A stretch of DNA of 64,000 nt from Ignavibacteria bacterium RIFCSPLOWO2_12_FULL_56_21 (GCA_001802945.1 MHAK01000121.1:1-64000); one strand, 5' to 3'; positions 1 to 9,228 are shown, counted from the first letter of the stretch. Numbers and translations are program-made. The notes: a model not told the origin generated them from the letters alone.

Positions 1-51
1 CCTTAGTGGAATTCTTCTAAACAGAGCATATTCATCTAACAGGAGCCCTGA

Positions 52-1245
52 ATGAAGACCAAGACTGCCCCAATATTCCTCGCCTTTCTTTGCATGGGCT
101 TCGGCGATGTCGTCGGTCCGCTCGTCGGGCTTGCCAAAGAGACATTCCAACTTTCTTACACCATGGCCTTGCTCGTTCCGTTCGTCGGATTCATTATGTT
201 CGGCATTCTTTCGGTGCCGATCGGCCTCTATCAGGACAAAAAAGGGAAGAAGTTTATCCTCGTTCTCGGCCTCGTCGTTGCGCTCATCGGACTTCTCCTT
301 CCGATGGTCAACGGCATGTACGGTGCACACGTGGAATTCAATCCCGGCGAATATTCCAGCTTCTATGTTGTCCTTGCCTCGATCCTCCTGCTGTGCGCAG
401 GTGCCACGATCCTTCAGGTGGTCGGAAATCCCGTGATGAGGGACGTTTCTCCTGAAGGCGCATATTCCAAGAATCTCTCGTTGGCGCAATCGATCAAGGC
501 TGTCGGTTCATCCCTGGGATTTCTGGTCCCTCCGCTTGTCGCCATGTCGTTCGGGCTTGACTGGAGCATTTTGTTCCCTGTGTTTTCCGTATTGATCGCA
601 GCGACACTACTCCTCACGTTCCCTCTGCAGATCTCGGACGTCAAGGAACCAGGCGTACAAAGGGCAACGTTGAGGTCCTGTCTCTTGCTGCTCAAGAACG
701 GCTATGTTCTCATGATGGTGATGGCCATCTTCATCTACGTTGGTGCGGAGGTCTCCATGAGTTCCGGCGTTCCCATTCTGCTCCGAGAGAATTTCGGGAT
801 CACCGGGTTCAGCCTTTGGGTGAGCTGGGCGATCTTCTTTCTTCCCATTCTCTTGGGCAGGTTTGTCGGGTCGATCATCTTGGGCCGAATGTCCGCGAAG
901 AATTTCCTTGTCGTCACGGTGTTCGTGGCGATCGTAGGCGTTCTCGCAATGTTTTCGTCGAATGAGCTCCTGACGTACGCCGGCGTTGTGCTGGTCGGAC
1001 TGGGGTTTGCGAACATCTTCCCGCTCGTCTTCTCCATTACCATTGACCGTATGCCGGACCGGTCGAATGAGTTGTCCGGCCTGATGGTCACTGCCATCTC
1101 CGGCGGCGCCATCGTACCCCTCATCATGGGAAGCGTCGCGGATTCGGCCGGCGTCCTTGCCGGATTTGCCGTGCCGCTCCTGTGTCTTCTCTACATTTCT
1201 TTCGCCTCGTTCGCATCGAGGAAGACCGCAACAGTCACAGCATAA
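52..1245 (+). CDS. MFS sugar permease, FucP-like
   Basis: A 397-residue inner-membrane protein of the major facilitator superfamily with about 12 hydrophobic segments. The loop after the second segment (residues 58-67, GLYQDKKGKK) is the MFS motif-A position, and the overall pattern resembles the fucose/glucose/galactose:H+ symporter (FHS) branch. It would import a monosaccharide by proton symport. The start at 52 follows an AGGAG-type ribosome site. Only 13 bases separate it from the downstream ROK sugar kinase, so the pair probably forms an uptake-and-phosphorylation unit. The substrate cannot be read from sequence. The family call is firm; the sugar is inference. Confidence 0.85.
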   Translation: MKTKTAPIFLAFLCMGFGDVVGPLVGLAKETFQLSYTMALLVPFVGFIMFGILSVPIGLYQDKKGKKFILVLGLVVALIGLLLPMVNGMYGAHVEFNPGEYSSFYVVLASILLLCAGATILQVVGNPVMRDVSPEGAYSKNLSLAQSIKAVGSSLGFLVPPLVAMSFGLDWSILFPVFSVLIAATLLLTFPLQISDVKEPGVQRATLRSCLLLLKNGYVLMMVMAIFIYVGAEVSMSSGVPILLRENFGITGFSLWVSWAIFFLPILLGRFVGSIILGRMSAKNFLVVTVFVAIVGVLAMFSSNELLTYAGVVLVGLGFANIFPLVFSITIDRMPDRSNELSGLMVTAISGGAIVPLIMGSVADSAGVLAGFAVPLLCLLYISFASFASRKTATVTA

Positions 1246-1258
1246 GAACTGCGAGAAT

Positions 1259-2374
1259 ATGGCAATGGACTATCGATCGGATGCAAGGGTCGTCATGACG
1301 CTAGATGCGGGGGGCACGAACTCCGTGTTCTCCGCGTTCCAGGGGAATGAACAGGTTGTCGACGACATCACGTTGCCGACCCACGCGGACAACCTGGAGA
1401 AATGCCTGTCAACGCTCGTGGAAGGCTTCAAAAGCGTACAGGCGAAATTGAAAAGCGTGCCGGTGGCGATCAGCTTCGCCTTTCCGGGACCGGCGGACTA
1501 TCCGAAAGGAATCATCGGCGACCTGCCGAATCTTCCGGCATTTCGCGGCGGCGTAGCACTGGGTCCGATGCTCGAAGAGAAGTTCGGTCTCCCGGTGTTC
1601 ATCAACAACGACGGCGACCTGTATGCGTACGGCGAGGCGATCTCCGGGTACCTTCCGTATGTCAACGGTCTGCTGGAGAAATCCGGAAGTCCGAAGCGTT
1701 ACAAGAACCTTCTGGGGTTGACCTTGGGCACGGGATTCGGTGCGGGGATCGTGCGCGAGGGTAATCTGTTCCTCGGCGATAATTCGATCGCCGGCGAGAT
1801 CTGGCTTCTTCGCAACAAACTGGACCCGGCGACAAACATCGAAGAGCACGCCAGCATCCGGGCGGTGAGGCGGATCTATGCGCGGGAATGCGGCATGAAG
1901 CCGGACCAGGCTCCGTCGCCGAAGGACATTTACGAGATCGGCATGGGCAGAGTGAAGGGGAACAAGGAAGCGGCGGTGAAGGCATTCCGCGAAATGGCAG
2001 AAGCCGTCGGCGACGCCATATCGAACGCGATTACCTTGATCGACGGGATCGTCGTCATCGGCGGTGGATTGTCGGGCGCCTCCGACCTGTTTCTTCCACA
2101 CATAGTGAAGGAAATGAACGGATCGTACGTCAAGCCCGACGGCACGAGATTCCGCAGATTGGTGGCGAACGTCTATAACCTGGAGAATGACGGCGAACTG
2201 CAGAAATTCGTGAAGGGATCGACGAAGGAAATCATTATACCGGGGTCAAACAGGAAAGTGACCTACGACTCCGAGATGAGACTTGGAGTCGGCATTTCGA
2301 AGATCGGCACGAGCAAGGCGATCTCTCTGGGAGCGTATGCATTCGCGCTGACATCCATCGATCATCGTTCGTAA
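1259..2374 (+). CDS. ROK-family sugar kinase
   Basis: A cytosolic sugar kinase of about 371 residues. The N-terminal phosphate-binding stretch LDAGGTN, the NNDGDLYAYGEA segment with the expected catalytic Asp, and GTGFGAGIV identify the ROK (hexokinase-fold) family. There is no DNA-binding domain, so it is an enzyme rather than a repressor. The usual ROK zinc motif (CxCGxxGC) is absent; the GEI that normally precedes it is followed here by WLLRNKLDP. The frame stays open upstream to 1157 inside the permease gene, but the ATG at 1259 (or 1265) just after the permease stop is the sensible start. It presumably phosphorylates the sugar carried by the upstream permease; glucose, mannose or a related hexose are possible substrates. 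Confidence 0.8.
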   Translation: MAMDYRSDARVVMTLDAGGTNSVFSAFQGNEQVVDDITLPTHADNLEKCLSTLVEGFKSVQAKLKSVPVAISFAFPGPADYPKGIIGDLPNLPAFRGGVALGPMLEEKFGLPVFINNDGDLYAYGEAISGYLPYVNGLLEKSGSPKRYKNLLGLTLGTGFGAGIVREGNLFLGDNSIAGEIWLLRNKLDPATNIEEHASIRAVRRIYARECGMKPDQAPSPKDIYEIGMGRVKGNKEAAVKAFREMAEAVGDAISNAITLIDGIVVIGGGLSGASDLFLPHIVKEMNGSYVKPDGTRFRRLVANVYNLENDGELQKFVKGSTKEIIIPGSNRKVTYDSEMRLGVGISKIGTSKAISLGAYAFALTSIDHRS

Positions 2375-2462
2375 GAAGATCGTGCCGCCCAAAGTCACAT
2401 GACTCGCAAGAGGCTTTTGTGCATTTTGTGGGAGTAACGATTTCTACAATGCCGCCGCTGTC

Positions 2463-5159
2463 ATGACCTCTCTGCGCACGTGCCTCGCGCTACTGTTCCT
2501 GTTCTCATCGCACAACCTCTTTTCTCAGGGGGTCGTCTATCTCGTCCTCGGCTCGGACACCGCCATCTGGGAGTCGATGGATGTCAACAGATATTCCTGC
2601 ACCTATCAAATCTCGTTGTATACAGACCCCGCTCGCAACGCCACCCGGGTGATGGATCCGCTCTTCCGCCAATCGCTTCTGGATTCGTATGGAACTCCCG
2701 TGAAGCTGACCTGGTGGATGATGGCCGGAAACATCTTCCGCCATGCCACGAACACAAACGTCCCCCATCCCAACACGATGACGATGTACCTGATGAAGAA
2801 GTACCATGGCTCTTCCATCCAAACCTGGGGGGACGAGTTGACGCTGCATTACCACACTTTCGTGTGGACCGACTATGACGGCGACGGTAAGTACTATTGG
2901 AATCAGGCACGGTCGTTCAATGAATCATCCGATGATTTCGACGCCACGCTCGCGGCGGAATTGCTTGAAGAGGAGAATTTTCCCGTCTCCTTCCGCAGCG
3001 GATGGCATGCGATGGACAATTCCTGGCAGAAGCGACTCAACGAGTTGCTGCCGTACTCGCTTCACAATGACTGGCCGGCGAAACACACGGATCTCACAGA
3101 ACCACTCGACAACACGTACGACTGGTCGCGCGCTCCATCGACATTTGTCCCGTTCCGTCCGTCTTCCACCGACTACCAGGTCCCGGGGGACGGACCGGGC
3201 TGGAACGCGCGATCGAGATACATGTCGGCGGCCGACTCGGCATTCATGGACAAGATCTTCGCCGCGGCAGCCACGGGGAAAGACCAGATGGTCTGTCTCT
3301 GGGCCCATTTGCCCGAAACGGATTTCCTCGACAATGTGCGAAAGGTCGACGCATCCGCGCACAAAGCGGCGCCGCGGTATCCTGGAGTGAAGTTCCGATA
3401 TTGCACGGCGGTAGAAGCTATGCGGCTGTGGAGGGGGACTACCGACACGGTGCAGCCACAGATCAGCATGCAGGAGATCTCCGAAGGGACCGACGTTCGT
3501 TGGTCGATCACGAGTGACGAGCCGCTGTTTCAGACGGCTCCGTTCGTCGCCGTGAAGACCCGTTACGGCGAGTTTCTTGGTCTCCCCAGCGTCTCCGTTG
3601 GCGAACGATCGTGGGAAACCACAAAAGCCATTCCCCGCGTCGACCTTGTCAAGGCCGGTGTTGCCGGCACGGACACTTCCGGCAATCTCACAATGGAATT
3701 CCTCCGCTATCTTCCCGATGATATCTATATCGACGACGCCGGTGAAGGGTACTCCGAACCATCGGGGTCGTGGTCCGGGTCGACAAACGCATCATGGGGA
3801 ACATCGAGCCGTGTGGCGATGCTTGCTCCCCTCGACTCGGCAAAGGTAGTATGGACTACGTCCGTTCCGGCAACGTTGCTCTACCAGATCTTTGTCCAGA
3901 CACCGTCCCTCGCAACGCCGGCGCAACGCGTGGTATTCCGGGTCTTTGACGGGACTGCGAATGTAGCATCGCGAGAATACACGTCGGGCGTACCCGGTAA
4001 CCGGTGGGAATTGATCGGGACACATCCATTCTCTTCGGGCGCATCGCTTTCAGTTGAAATGACCGCGTACGGTTCCTCGCAGGCCGGAACTCAATCGGCT
4101 GCTGACGTGGTGCGTATCTCGGCCGCCGTGCGGGACAAATGGTTGACAATTCCGGAGATGGCCGACGTCGGCGAACTGATTGTCGGAGAAGAACGGACGG
4201 CCGAGCTCACCGTCCGAAATGACGGCATACAGCCGGTCGTGCTGACCGGTGCAACCTCTGTCCGGGGTAGCATCGAGGTCACAAGCGCTTTGCCATGTAC
4301 GGTACCTGCGATGAGTTCGACGGCTGTTGCATTTGTCGTCAAGTCGTCCGCTGCGGGGGCTGTAATGGACACGCTGGTGATCGCTTCCGATGACCCGCGC
4401 CATGCGACGGTGATGACGCGCATCGTGGGAAGTGTGCGAGAGTATTTTGCGCTGGTTGACGACCAGGATTCTTCATCGTATGTCGAGTCGGGCGCTTGGA
4501 ATTTCAGCAGCGGGAAGGCGTATGGTATGACGAGCCGGTACGCTGCTCCGGCTCCGGGCGTTTCGGCTGCATTCTGCGCCCGGCTCTTGAAGGGGGGTGT
4601 GTATGAAGTTTTCGAAATCGTCCCGACGACAGTAAACGCATCCGTGCGCGCCCGGTATGTTCTGTCGTTGGACGGGATTCCCGTGGACACGGCCTTCATC
4701 GATCAGAATTCGGGGAGCGGTACATGGGTCTCGCTCCTGGAACGTCAGGTGGCCTCCGGAAGCGAAGCCCGTATCGAGCTCACTGACGCCATGGAGCCGG
4801 TGGTGGCGGGAAAAGTATTGCGTGCGGATGCGGTCCGATTTCAGTGGGTCCGCGACGGTACAACGATCGTTCGTAACGACATTTCCGCAGGCGATATGGG
4901 ATTCGGTCTCAGTTCGAATTTCCCGAATCCGTTCAATCCGGAAACGCGGATCGCATTTCGTATTTCGCGTTTCGAATTTGTCCGGCTGTCAGTATACAAC
5001 CTCCTGGGGAATGAAGTCGCGAAATTGGTGGACCGTGAGATGCCGGCGGGGACATACACGCTCACCTGGAATGCGCAGGACATGCCCAGCGGCGTGTATT
5101 TTTTCCGATTGAACGCCGGCAAATTCTCAGAAACGAGAAGAATGTTGCTGATGAAATAG
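2463..5159 (+). CDS. Secreted T9SS-type protein with deacetylase-like N-terminal region
   Basis: An 898-residue exported protein with a short signal peptide (MTSLRTCLALLFLFSSHNLF). Residues about 25-330 look like a NodB-type polysaccharide deacetylase fold: GDELTLHYHTFVW could supply metal-binding histidines, followed by SFRSGWHAMD. Two golvesin-like beta domains lie near residues 420-555 and 665-795. Between them is a choice-of-anchor/HYDIN-like Ig domain starting WLTIPEMADVGELIVG. The C-terminus (FPNPFNPETRIAF to MLLMK) is a FlgD-like T9SS sorting domain. A gene convergent with it ends only 4 bases away. Export and domain organisation are well supported. Enzymatic activity and the carbohydrate substrate are inferred. 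Confidence 0.7.
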   Translation: MTSLRTCLALLFLFSSHNLFSQGVVYLVLGSDTAIWESMDVNRYSCTYQISLYTDPARNATRVMDPLFRQSLLDSYGTPVKLTWWMMAGNIFRHATNTNVPHPNTMTMYLMKKYHGSSIQTWGDELTLHYHTFVWTDYDGDGKYYWNQARSFNESSDDFDATLAAELLEEENFPVSFRSGWHAMDNSWQKRLNELLPYSLHNDWPAKHTDLTEPLDNTYDWSRAPSTFVPFRPSSTDYQVPGDGPGWNARSRYMSAADSAFMDKIFAAAATGKDQMVCLWAHLPETDFLDNVRKVDASAHKAAPRYPGVKFRYCTAVEAMRLWRGTTDTVQPQISMQEISEGTDVRWSITSDEPLFQTAPFVAVKTRYGEFLGLPSVSVGERSWETTKAIPRVDLVKAGVAGTDTSGNLTMEFLRYLPDDIYIDDAGEGYSEPSGSWSGSTNASWGTSSRVAMLAPLDSAKVVWTTSVPATLLYQIFVQTPSLATPAQRVVFRVFDGTANVASREYTSGVPGNRWELIGTHPFSSGASLSVEMTAYGSSQAGTQSAADVVRISAAVRDKWLTIPEMADVGELIVGEERTAELTVRNDGIQPVVLTGATSVRGSIEVTSALPCTVPAMSSTAVAFVVKSSAAGAVMDTLVIASDDPRHATVMTRIVGSVREYFALVDDQDSSSYVESGAWNFSSGKAYGMTSRYAAPAPGVSAAFCARLLKGGVYEVFEIVPTTVNASVRARYVLSLDGIPVDTAFIDQNSGSGTWVSLLERQVASGSEARIELTDAMEPVVAGKVLRADAVRFQWVRDGTTIVRNDISAGDMGFGLSSNFPNPFNPETRIAFRISRFEFVRLSVYNLLGNEVAKLVDREMPAGTYTLTWNAQDMPSGVYFFRLNAGKFSETRRMLLMK

Positions 5160-5163
5160 GAAG

Positions 5164-6006
5164 TTACGAGCGTGTAACAACTGGTTTCGCCCATTGACCA
5201 GTAAACCCGGCATCGAGCAAGATCTTTATGCCTTCCTCCACCTGAAGACCGACACTGTCGACTCCATGAGAATCATCTCCAGGGACGACGGAAATCCCGA
5301 GGTCAAGCGCTTGAAGGAGTATTGGGCGCGATATATATGGTTCAAGCGCCCCTTTCCTTAGCGCCGCAACGTTGAAATCAAGGATCAGCTCTAGTTCTTT
5401 GATCCTCTTGAGGTTGCGGCGAATCCGCCACTGAATTTCCGGTATGTCCCATCGCATCGCGTAGTCGGGGTCATGCATTCGTATAAGGTCAAAATGACCG
5501 ATAACTGAAGGTCGCAGCGCATTGATAAGTTCGAGTTGCTGGTCAAAGTATCTGCAATACAGTGCCTCGACGCTTCCGAGAGTTTCCACCGCCCGCCAAA
5601 AGAGTTCCGGCTTCCCGTCTATCAGAATATCGTCGACGTGATGCAAGGACCCGACGATATAGTCCGGCTCAAACTGATCGACCAGCCGATGGACAAGATC
5701 CGCGGAACCCGTATACCATTCGGTCTCAAAGCCAACAAAGATCTTTGAAGAAGCGTATTTCTCCCGAAGGCGTCTGCAAGTTTCGACGTATGTTGAGAAA
5801 CGATCGAAACTTTTCCTTGAATTCAGGCCGGTTTCGCGCTCTTCGATATACAAGAACGCATCATTGAGGGGAGGCATGTGCTCGGTAATACCCACCCAGC
5901 GGAAATTCCGCCGCACGTACGCCTGTATGATTGCTTCCAGTGTATCCTTTGCGTGGCTGCAGAACTCTCCGCTATGTCCGCCATGAACGGAGACAAGGTC
6001 CGGCAT
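5164..6006 (-). CDS. PHP-family phosphoesterase, histidinol-phosphatase-like
   Basis: A cytosolic metal-dependent hydrolase of about 280 residues. PHP-domain metal ligands are visible in order: VHGGHS (residues 7-12), GITEHMPP, GFETEW, GSLHHVDD, VIGHFDL and GDDSHG. The HGGH form of the first motif is typical of the HisJ/HisK-like branch. The frame is open to an ATG at 6048, but the ATG at 6006 has AAGGA five bases upstream and gives the normal PHP N-terminus MPDLVSVHGGHS, so I prefer it. No histidine biosynthesis gene is nearby, so the true substrate may be another phosphomonoester. It is divergent from the RpiR regulator at 6159 and may share its control region. Confidence 0.78.
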   Translation of the reverse strand: MPDLVSVHGGHSGEFCSHAKDTLEAIIQAYVRRNFRWVGITEHMPPLNDAFLYIEERETGLNSRKSFDRFSTYVETCRRLREKYASSKIFVGFETEWYTGSADLVHRLVDQFEPDYIVGSLHHVDDILIDGKPELFWRAVETLGSVEALYCRYFDQQLELINALRPSVIGHFDLIRMHDPDYAMRWDIPEIQWRIRRNLKRIKELELILDFNVAALRKGALEPYISRPILLQALDLGISVVPGDDSHGVDSVGLQVEEGIKILLDAGFTGQWAKPVVTRS

Positions 6007-6041
6007 TGGCGTCCTTGGCATTTGTTTTTCCGGTTTTGGGC

Positions 6042-6070
6042 TTGACATTCACTTTCAGATGTTGTAACAT
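6042..6070 (+). promoter_or_regulatory. Sigma70-like promoter of the RpiR gene
   Basis: TTGACA at 6042-6047 and TAACAT at 6065-6070 are separated by exactly 17 bases, pointing toward the RpiR-type regulator at 6159. Transcription would begin near 6077, at the left edge of the inverted repeats that follow. The spacing and hexamers are seen directly; use by this organism's housekeeping sigma factor is inferred. Confidence 0.6.
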
Positions 6071-6076
6071 TCGCCG

Positions 6077-6108
6077 TGTTGCAGACACAACATGTTATTG
6101 TGAACAAT
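6077..6108. promoter_or_regulatory. Inverted repeats, candidate operator for RpiR
   Basis: Two short perfect inverted repeats sit side by side in the divergent region: TGTTG (6077-6081) with CAACA (6088-6092), and ATTGT (6097-6101) with ACAAT (6104-6108). A further CAAC-AA-GTTG lies at 6122-6131. They overlap and follow the expected transcription start of the regulator gene, which suits an autoregulatory operator. No binding site is established for this protein. Confidence 0.4.
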
Positions 6109-6158
6109 GTAGTAAATACTCCAACAAGTTGTCAATGTGTTCCTGAACGCGTCGAGGT

Positions 6159-7013
6159 ATGCAAATCCGCATGAACAGCCCTCTGGACCTTATAAGCCTC
6201 CGGTACAATTCCTTGAGTCAGTCTGAACGGAAAGTGGCGGATTTTGTGCAGAAGAGTGCGGATGCTTTGGTGTTTCTTTCGATGCAGGCCCTGGCAGAGA
6301 AGTGCAAGACGAGTGACGCCACCGTTGTCCGTTTCTGCCGCACATTAGGCTATCTGGGGTATCAGGATTTCAAACGAGCTTTGGTTCCTGAGCTCCTGAG
6401 CCGCGGGTTTTCCCCCCTCAAAGGCAGCAATGGTCTCAAGGCCTCCGATAACATCAAAGAGACCTTTCGGACGAATGTGCAGCGCCAACTCGATGCGACT
6501 ATCCGGAATGGTGACCTCGTCTTGATCCGAAAGGCGGCGATTCGAGTGGCGAAAGCATCATCGATTGTCATTGTCGGCTTGGGCGGGTCTGCCGGCGTCG
6601 GGTACATCTTTAGCGACGCCCTGGGGAGTCTCGGAATTCAAAGCTTCTGTCTTCATGACCGTTCGCTTATCGAAAGCCAGGTGCCGATTTTGACAACAAG
6701 AGATTTGCTCATCGGTATTTCGCATTCCGGTGAGACCGATGAAACCGTTTTTGCCCTTCGCCGCGCCAGGCAAAACGGGGTCTTTACGATCAGCATCACC
6801 AATTTTCACCCATCGCCCCTCAGTAAAGAATCCGACATCGTCATCCACACCTCCCTCGCTGAAAACGTCATGGGCAGCTATTCCTGCCAGCCCAGAATCT
6901 CCCAATTGGCAATTCTCGAACTCCTCCTGTACGAAATAACGCTGGAAATGAAGAGCAACGGGTCGCACAGATCACTGAGAGAACCGTACGGTAGGAAACG
7001 CGCACATTCGTAG
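6159..7013 (+). CDS. RpiR/MurR-family transcriptional regulator
   Basis: A 284-residue regulator. Residues about 5-85 form the RpiR-type helix-turn-helix domain (LSQSERKVADFV, then LAEKCKTSDATVVRFCRTLGYLGYQDFK). Residues about 125-255 form a SIS sugar-isomerase domain with the phosphosugar-binding stretch GISHSGETDET. RpiR proteins sense phosphorylated sugars or related phosphate esters through the SIS domain and usually control neighbouring catabolic genes. The next genes run in the same direction toward a glycerol-3-phosphate operon, so a phospho-ligand from that pathway is a reasonable inducer. It has its own promoter and repeats immediately upstream. The ligand is not readable from sequence. 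Confidence 0.85.
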   Translation: MQIRMNSPLDLISLRYNSLSQSERKVADFVQKSADALVFLSMQALAEKCKTSDATVVRFCRTLGYLGYQDFKRALVPELLSRGFSPLKGSNGLKASDNIKETFRTNVQRQLDATIRNGDLVLIRKAAIRVAKASSIVIVGLGGSAGVGYIFSDALGSLGIQSFCLHDRSLIESQVPILTTRDLLIGISHSGETDETVFALRRARQNGVFTISITNFHPSPLSKESDIVIHTSLAENVMGSYSCQPRISQLAILELLLYEITLEMKSNGSHRSLREPYGRKRAHS

Positions 7014-7114
7014 CGAACCCGACGGTTCATCGAATTCCAGTTCCATAACCCGTGGTGTCATCCATCGGTTTCACTCTTTCCACTTCGTACCCATAGAAAG
7101 GAGGATTGCTAGCC

Positions 7115-9091
7115 ATGAAAAAAATGCTCATCGGCTTAGTGATTCTGCTGGTTGCTCTTCCGAACAATCTCCCGGCGAAGATCTTTGCATCCGGGATCAC
7201 TGTCGACTATAGCGGGTCATGGCCCGCCACGATCGGCTATTTCCTCAATGAGAATGCCACGTCAGTACAGGTGATCATTCGCGACTGGCCGGGACTGACG
7301 GTGAAGAAGACGATTTCGATCTCGTCCGGTGTGAACGGCGCTCTGCTTGGACCGAACGAAGTCTTGTGGGACGGGAGTTTTGACGGAGGCGGATCTGCCA
7401 CAACCGGGGTCTTCGTGATCGAGATCAATGCCGTCGACACGGTTGGCCATACCGGATGGCAGATCATTAGCTACAAGACGGGGCCCGACAGCTGGTTCTG
7501 GAGTCCGGCCGGTGTCGCAGTGAACAAGAGGGATTTCAGTCCCACGTTTGGCATGATCTACGTGGCAGAACGGACCGGGGGTACGTCGAGCAACCCCGGG
7601 GCGATGCTTACTCCTCGCGGAGTGTACATGTTTAATGCGTACGGTCAATACTACCAGGAAAGCCAGACGTTCGCATATGCCGCCGGTAATAGCGTGATTC
7701 CATGGAGTCTGCTTTCGGGCAACGAAGGCGCCCCATTCTCCATAGAGGTCGGCCCTGACAATCGGATCTACGCCGCGTCGGTGTCCAGCAATGCGAACAA
7801 CGGACTTGGCGGCGCTCCTCGACCCAACGGAGGCGTGGCCGTAGGCGACGCAGTGTGGTCGCAAGCGAGCGTCGACAGCGTCATTGGATTCTTCAATCTT
7901 TCAAATCATGGACCCATCTCCGACATCCTTGTTCGAGGTACTGGAGCGAGCCGCACGCTATACACTGTTGAGCAGAACGGCATAGCATTCGGTTCACAGG
8001 CCGACGGATTCTTCAACTTCAACAAGGACACGTCAGCCCGCGCCAGTTGGTCCGGCGATTTCGAGAAAGCACACATCAAGGCCTATACCATCGGCACGGC
8101 TTCGGGGACGTATTCGGGAGCAGGCGTGGAAGTACTTTCGAATACGCAAGTTCCGAAAGCCTTCCGTATAGAAATGGACTCCGAAGGAGCACTGTATGTC
8201 GTTCAGCAGGAGCTTGCCCCGTACGCCGTTAAGAACACAGTGTATGGCTTGTCGAAATGGACCGGCACCCCCGGTTCGATGGTAGAGGTTTGGCATACGC
8301 AATTCTCCGATGGTCCTCCGTACCGCAAGAGCTACAAACCATCGGTGGATTCGGTGACGTATAATCTGGACTCTCTTGCGCGCGCATCAAGTTTTGTTGG
8401 CGTCGGACTGGACGAAACGAACGGGATCGTCTATGTGGCCCGGAGAAATACGAATGGAAGGCCGCTGCACAATATTATCGGATACAGCATGACGACGGGC
8501 CAGTCCGTTCCATCATACAGTTTTGCCACGGGATACAGCATTGGCAATGCCGGCGACACGACCCTCGTTACCGGAGGCGGAGGCAATAACATCCGCGACG
8601 TCACGGTGGACGCGGCGGGAAACGTGGTGTGGGTCAATTCATCCAGCGAACAGATCGGAGTCCACAGTCCCCCGGCTGGTTCGAACAGTTTCCTGAGCCA
8701 CAGCGGATGGGCGATTGAAGTCGGAGTGGGCGTTATTGTCTCGCCTGCCGCACCTGCTACTTCTGTCAGCAACGACTCGCGCACGATACCGGATGGATAC
8801 GCTTTGGCACAAAATTATCCAAATCCATTCAACCCGGAAACGATGATCTCGTTCTCCGTGCCGACAACGTCTGAGGTCAGGATTGTCGTCGTGGACATGC
8901 TCGGACGCGAAGTGAAGCAGCTCGTCAACAGCGTACGGAATGCCGGCACCTACGAAGTGATGTGGAACGGAAAAGACGCGACCGGCAGAAGCGTTGCTTC
9001 CGGAGTGTATCTCTACAGACTAGCCGCCAGAGATCTCCGACAGGACGGCGCTTCATGGGTTTCAATGAAAAAGATGCTGCTTGTGAAGTGA
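7115..9091 (+). CDS. Secreted T9SS-type protein of unknown function
   Basis: A 658-residue exported protein. The start is the ATG at 7115, because AAAGGAGGA ends about 10 bases before it and the protein then begins with a textbook signal peptide (MKKMLIGLVILLVALPNNLPA). The frame also allows a TTG at 7106. A FlgD-like Ig region (VQVIIRDWPGLTVKKT, then EVLWDGSFDGGG) follows the signal. The middle holds repeated strands such as GPDNRIYAA and RDVTVDAAGNVVWVN that suggest a beta-propeller, although I cannot count blades reliably. The C-terminus (YPNPFNPETMISF to MKKMLLVK) is a T9SS sorting domain. No catalytic motif is recognised. It lies between the RpiR regulator and the TonB receptor, so it may be a surface part of the same uptake system. 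Confidence 0.7.
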   Translation: MKKMLIGLVILLVALPNNLPAKIFASGITVDYSGSWPATIGYFLNENATSVQVIIRDWPGLTVKKTISISSGVNGALLGPNEVLWDGSFDGGGSATTGVFVIEINAVDTVGHTGWQIISYKTGPDSWFWSPAGVAVNKRDFSPTFGMIYVAERTGGTSSNPGAMLTPRGVYMFNAYGQYYQESQTFAYAAGNSVIPWSLLSGNEGAPFSIEVGPDNRIYAASVSSNANNGLGGAPRPNGGVAVGDAVWSQASVDSVIGFFNLSNHGPISDILVRGTGASRTLYTVEQNGIAFGSQADGFFNFNKDTSARASWSGDFEKAHIKAYTIGTASGTYSGAGVEVLSNTQVPKAFRIEMDSEGALYVVQQELAPYAVKNTVYGLSKWTGTPGSMVEVWHTQFSDGPPYRKSYKPSVDSVTYNLDSLARASSFVGVGLDETNGIVYVARRNTNGRPLHNIIGYSMTTGQSVPSYSFATGYSIGNAGDTTLVTGGGGNNIRDVTVDAAGNVVWVNSSSEQIGVHSPPAGSNSFLSHSGWAIEVGVGVIVSPAAPATSVSNDSRTIPDGYALAQNYPNPFNPETMISFSVPTTSEVRIVVVDMLGREVKQLVNSVRNAGTYEVMWNGKDATGRSVASGVYLYRLAARDLRQDGASWVSMKKMLLVK

Positions 9092-9127
9092 GAGGTCGGC
9101 AGTGTGAGTCGTAGGTGAAATGGAAAT

Positions 9128-9228
9128 CGGGACCCGTCTCGACGACGATTGTGTTGCCAATACCGGTATGCTCATTTCCGCTCATTGGCCGCAGATCCGT
9201 CGTGTGTTATCAGGGCAGGCGGGTCCCG
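9128..9228. repeat. Two copies of a CGGGwCCCG palindrome
   Basis: CGGGACCCG at 9128-9136 and CGGGTCCCG at 9220-9228 are reverse complements of each other, and each is itself a 4+1+4 palindrome. They sit 92 bases apart in the 268-base gap before the TonB receptor gene. They could be paired operator sites, or arms of a long stem. Nothing else is recognisable in this gap. Confidence 0.35.

Noticed and set aside
1409-2101. 230-residue open frame on the - strand
   Set aside because: Antisense to the ROK kinase; it only reflects codon bias in a GC-richer gene.
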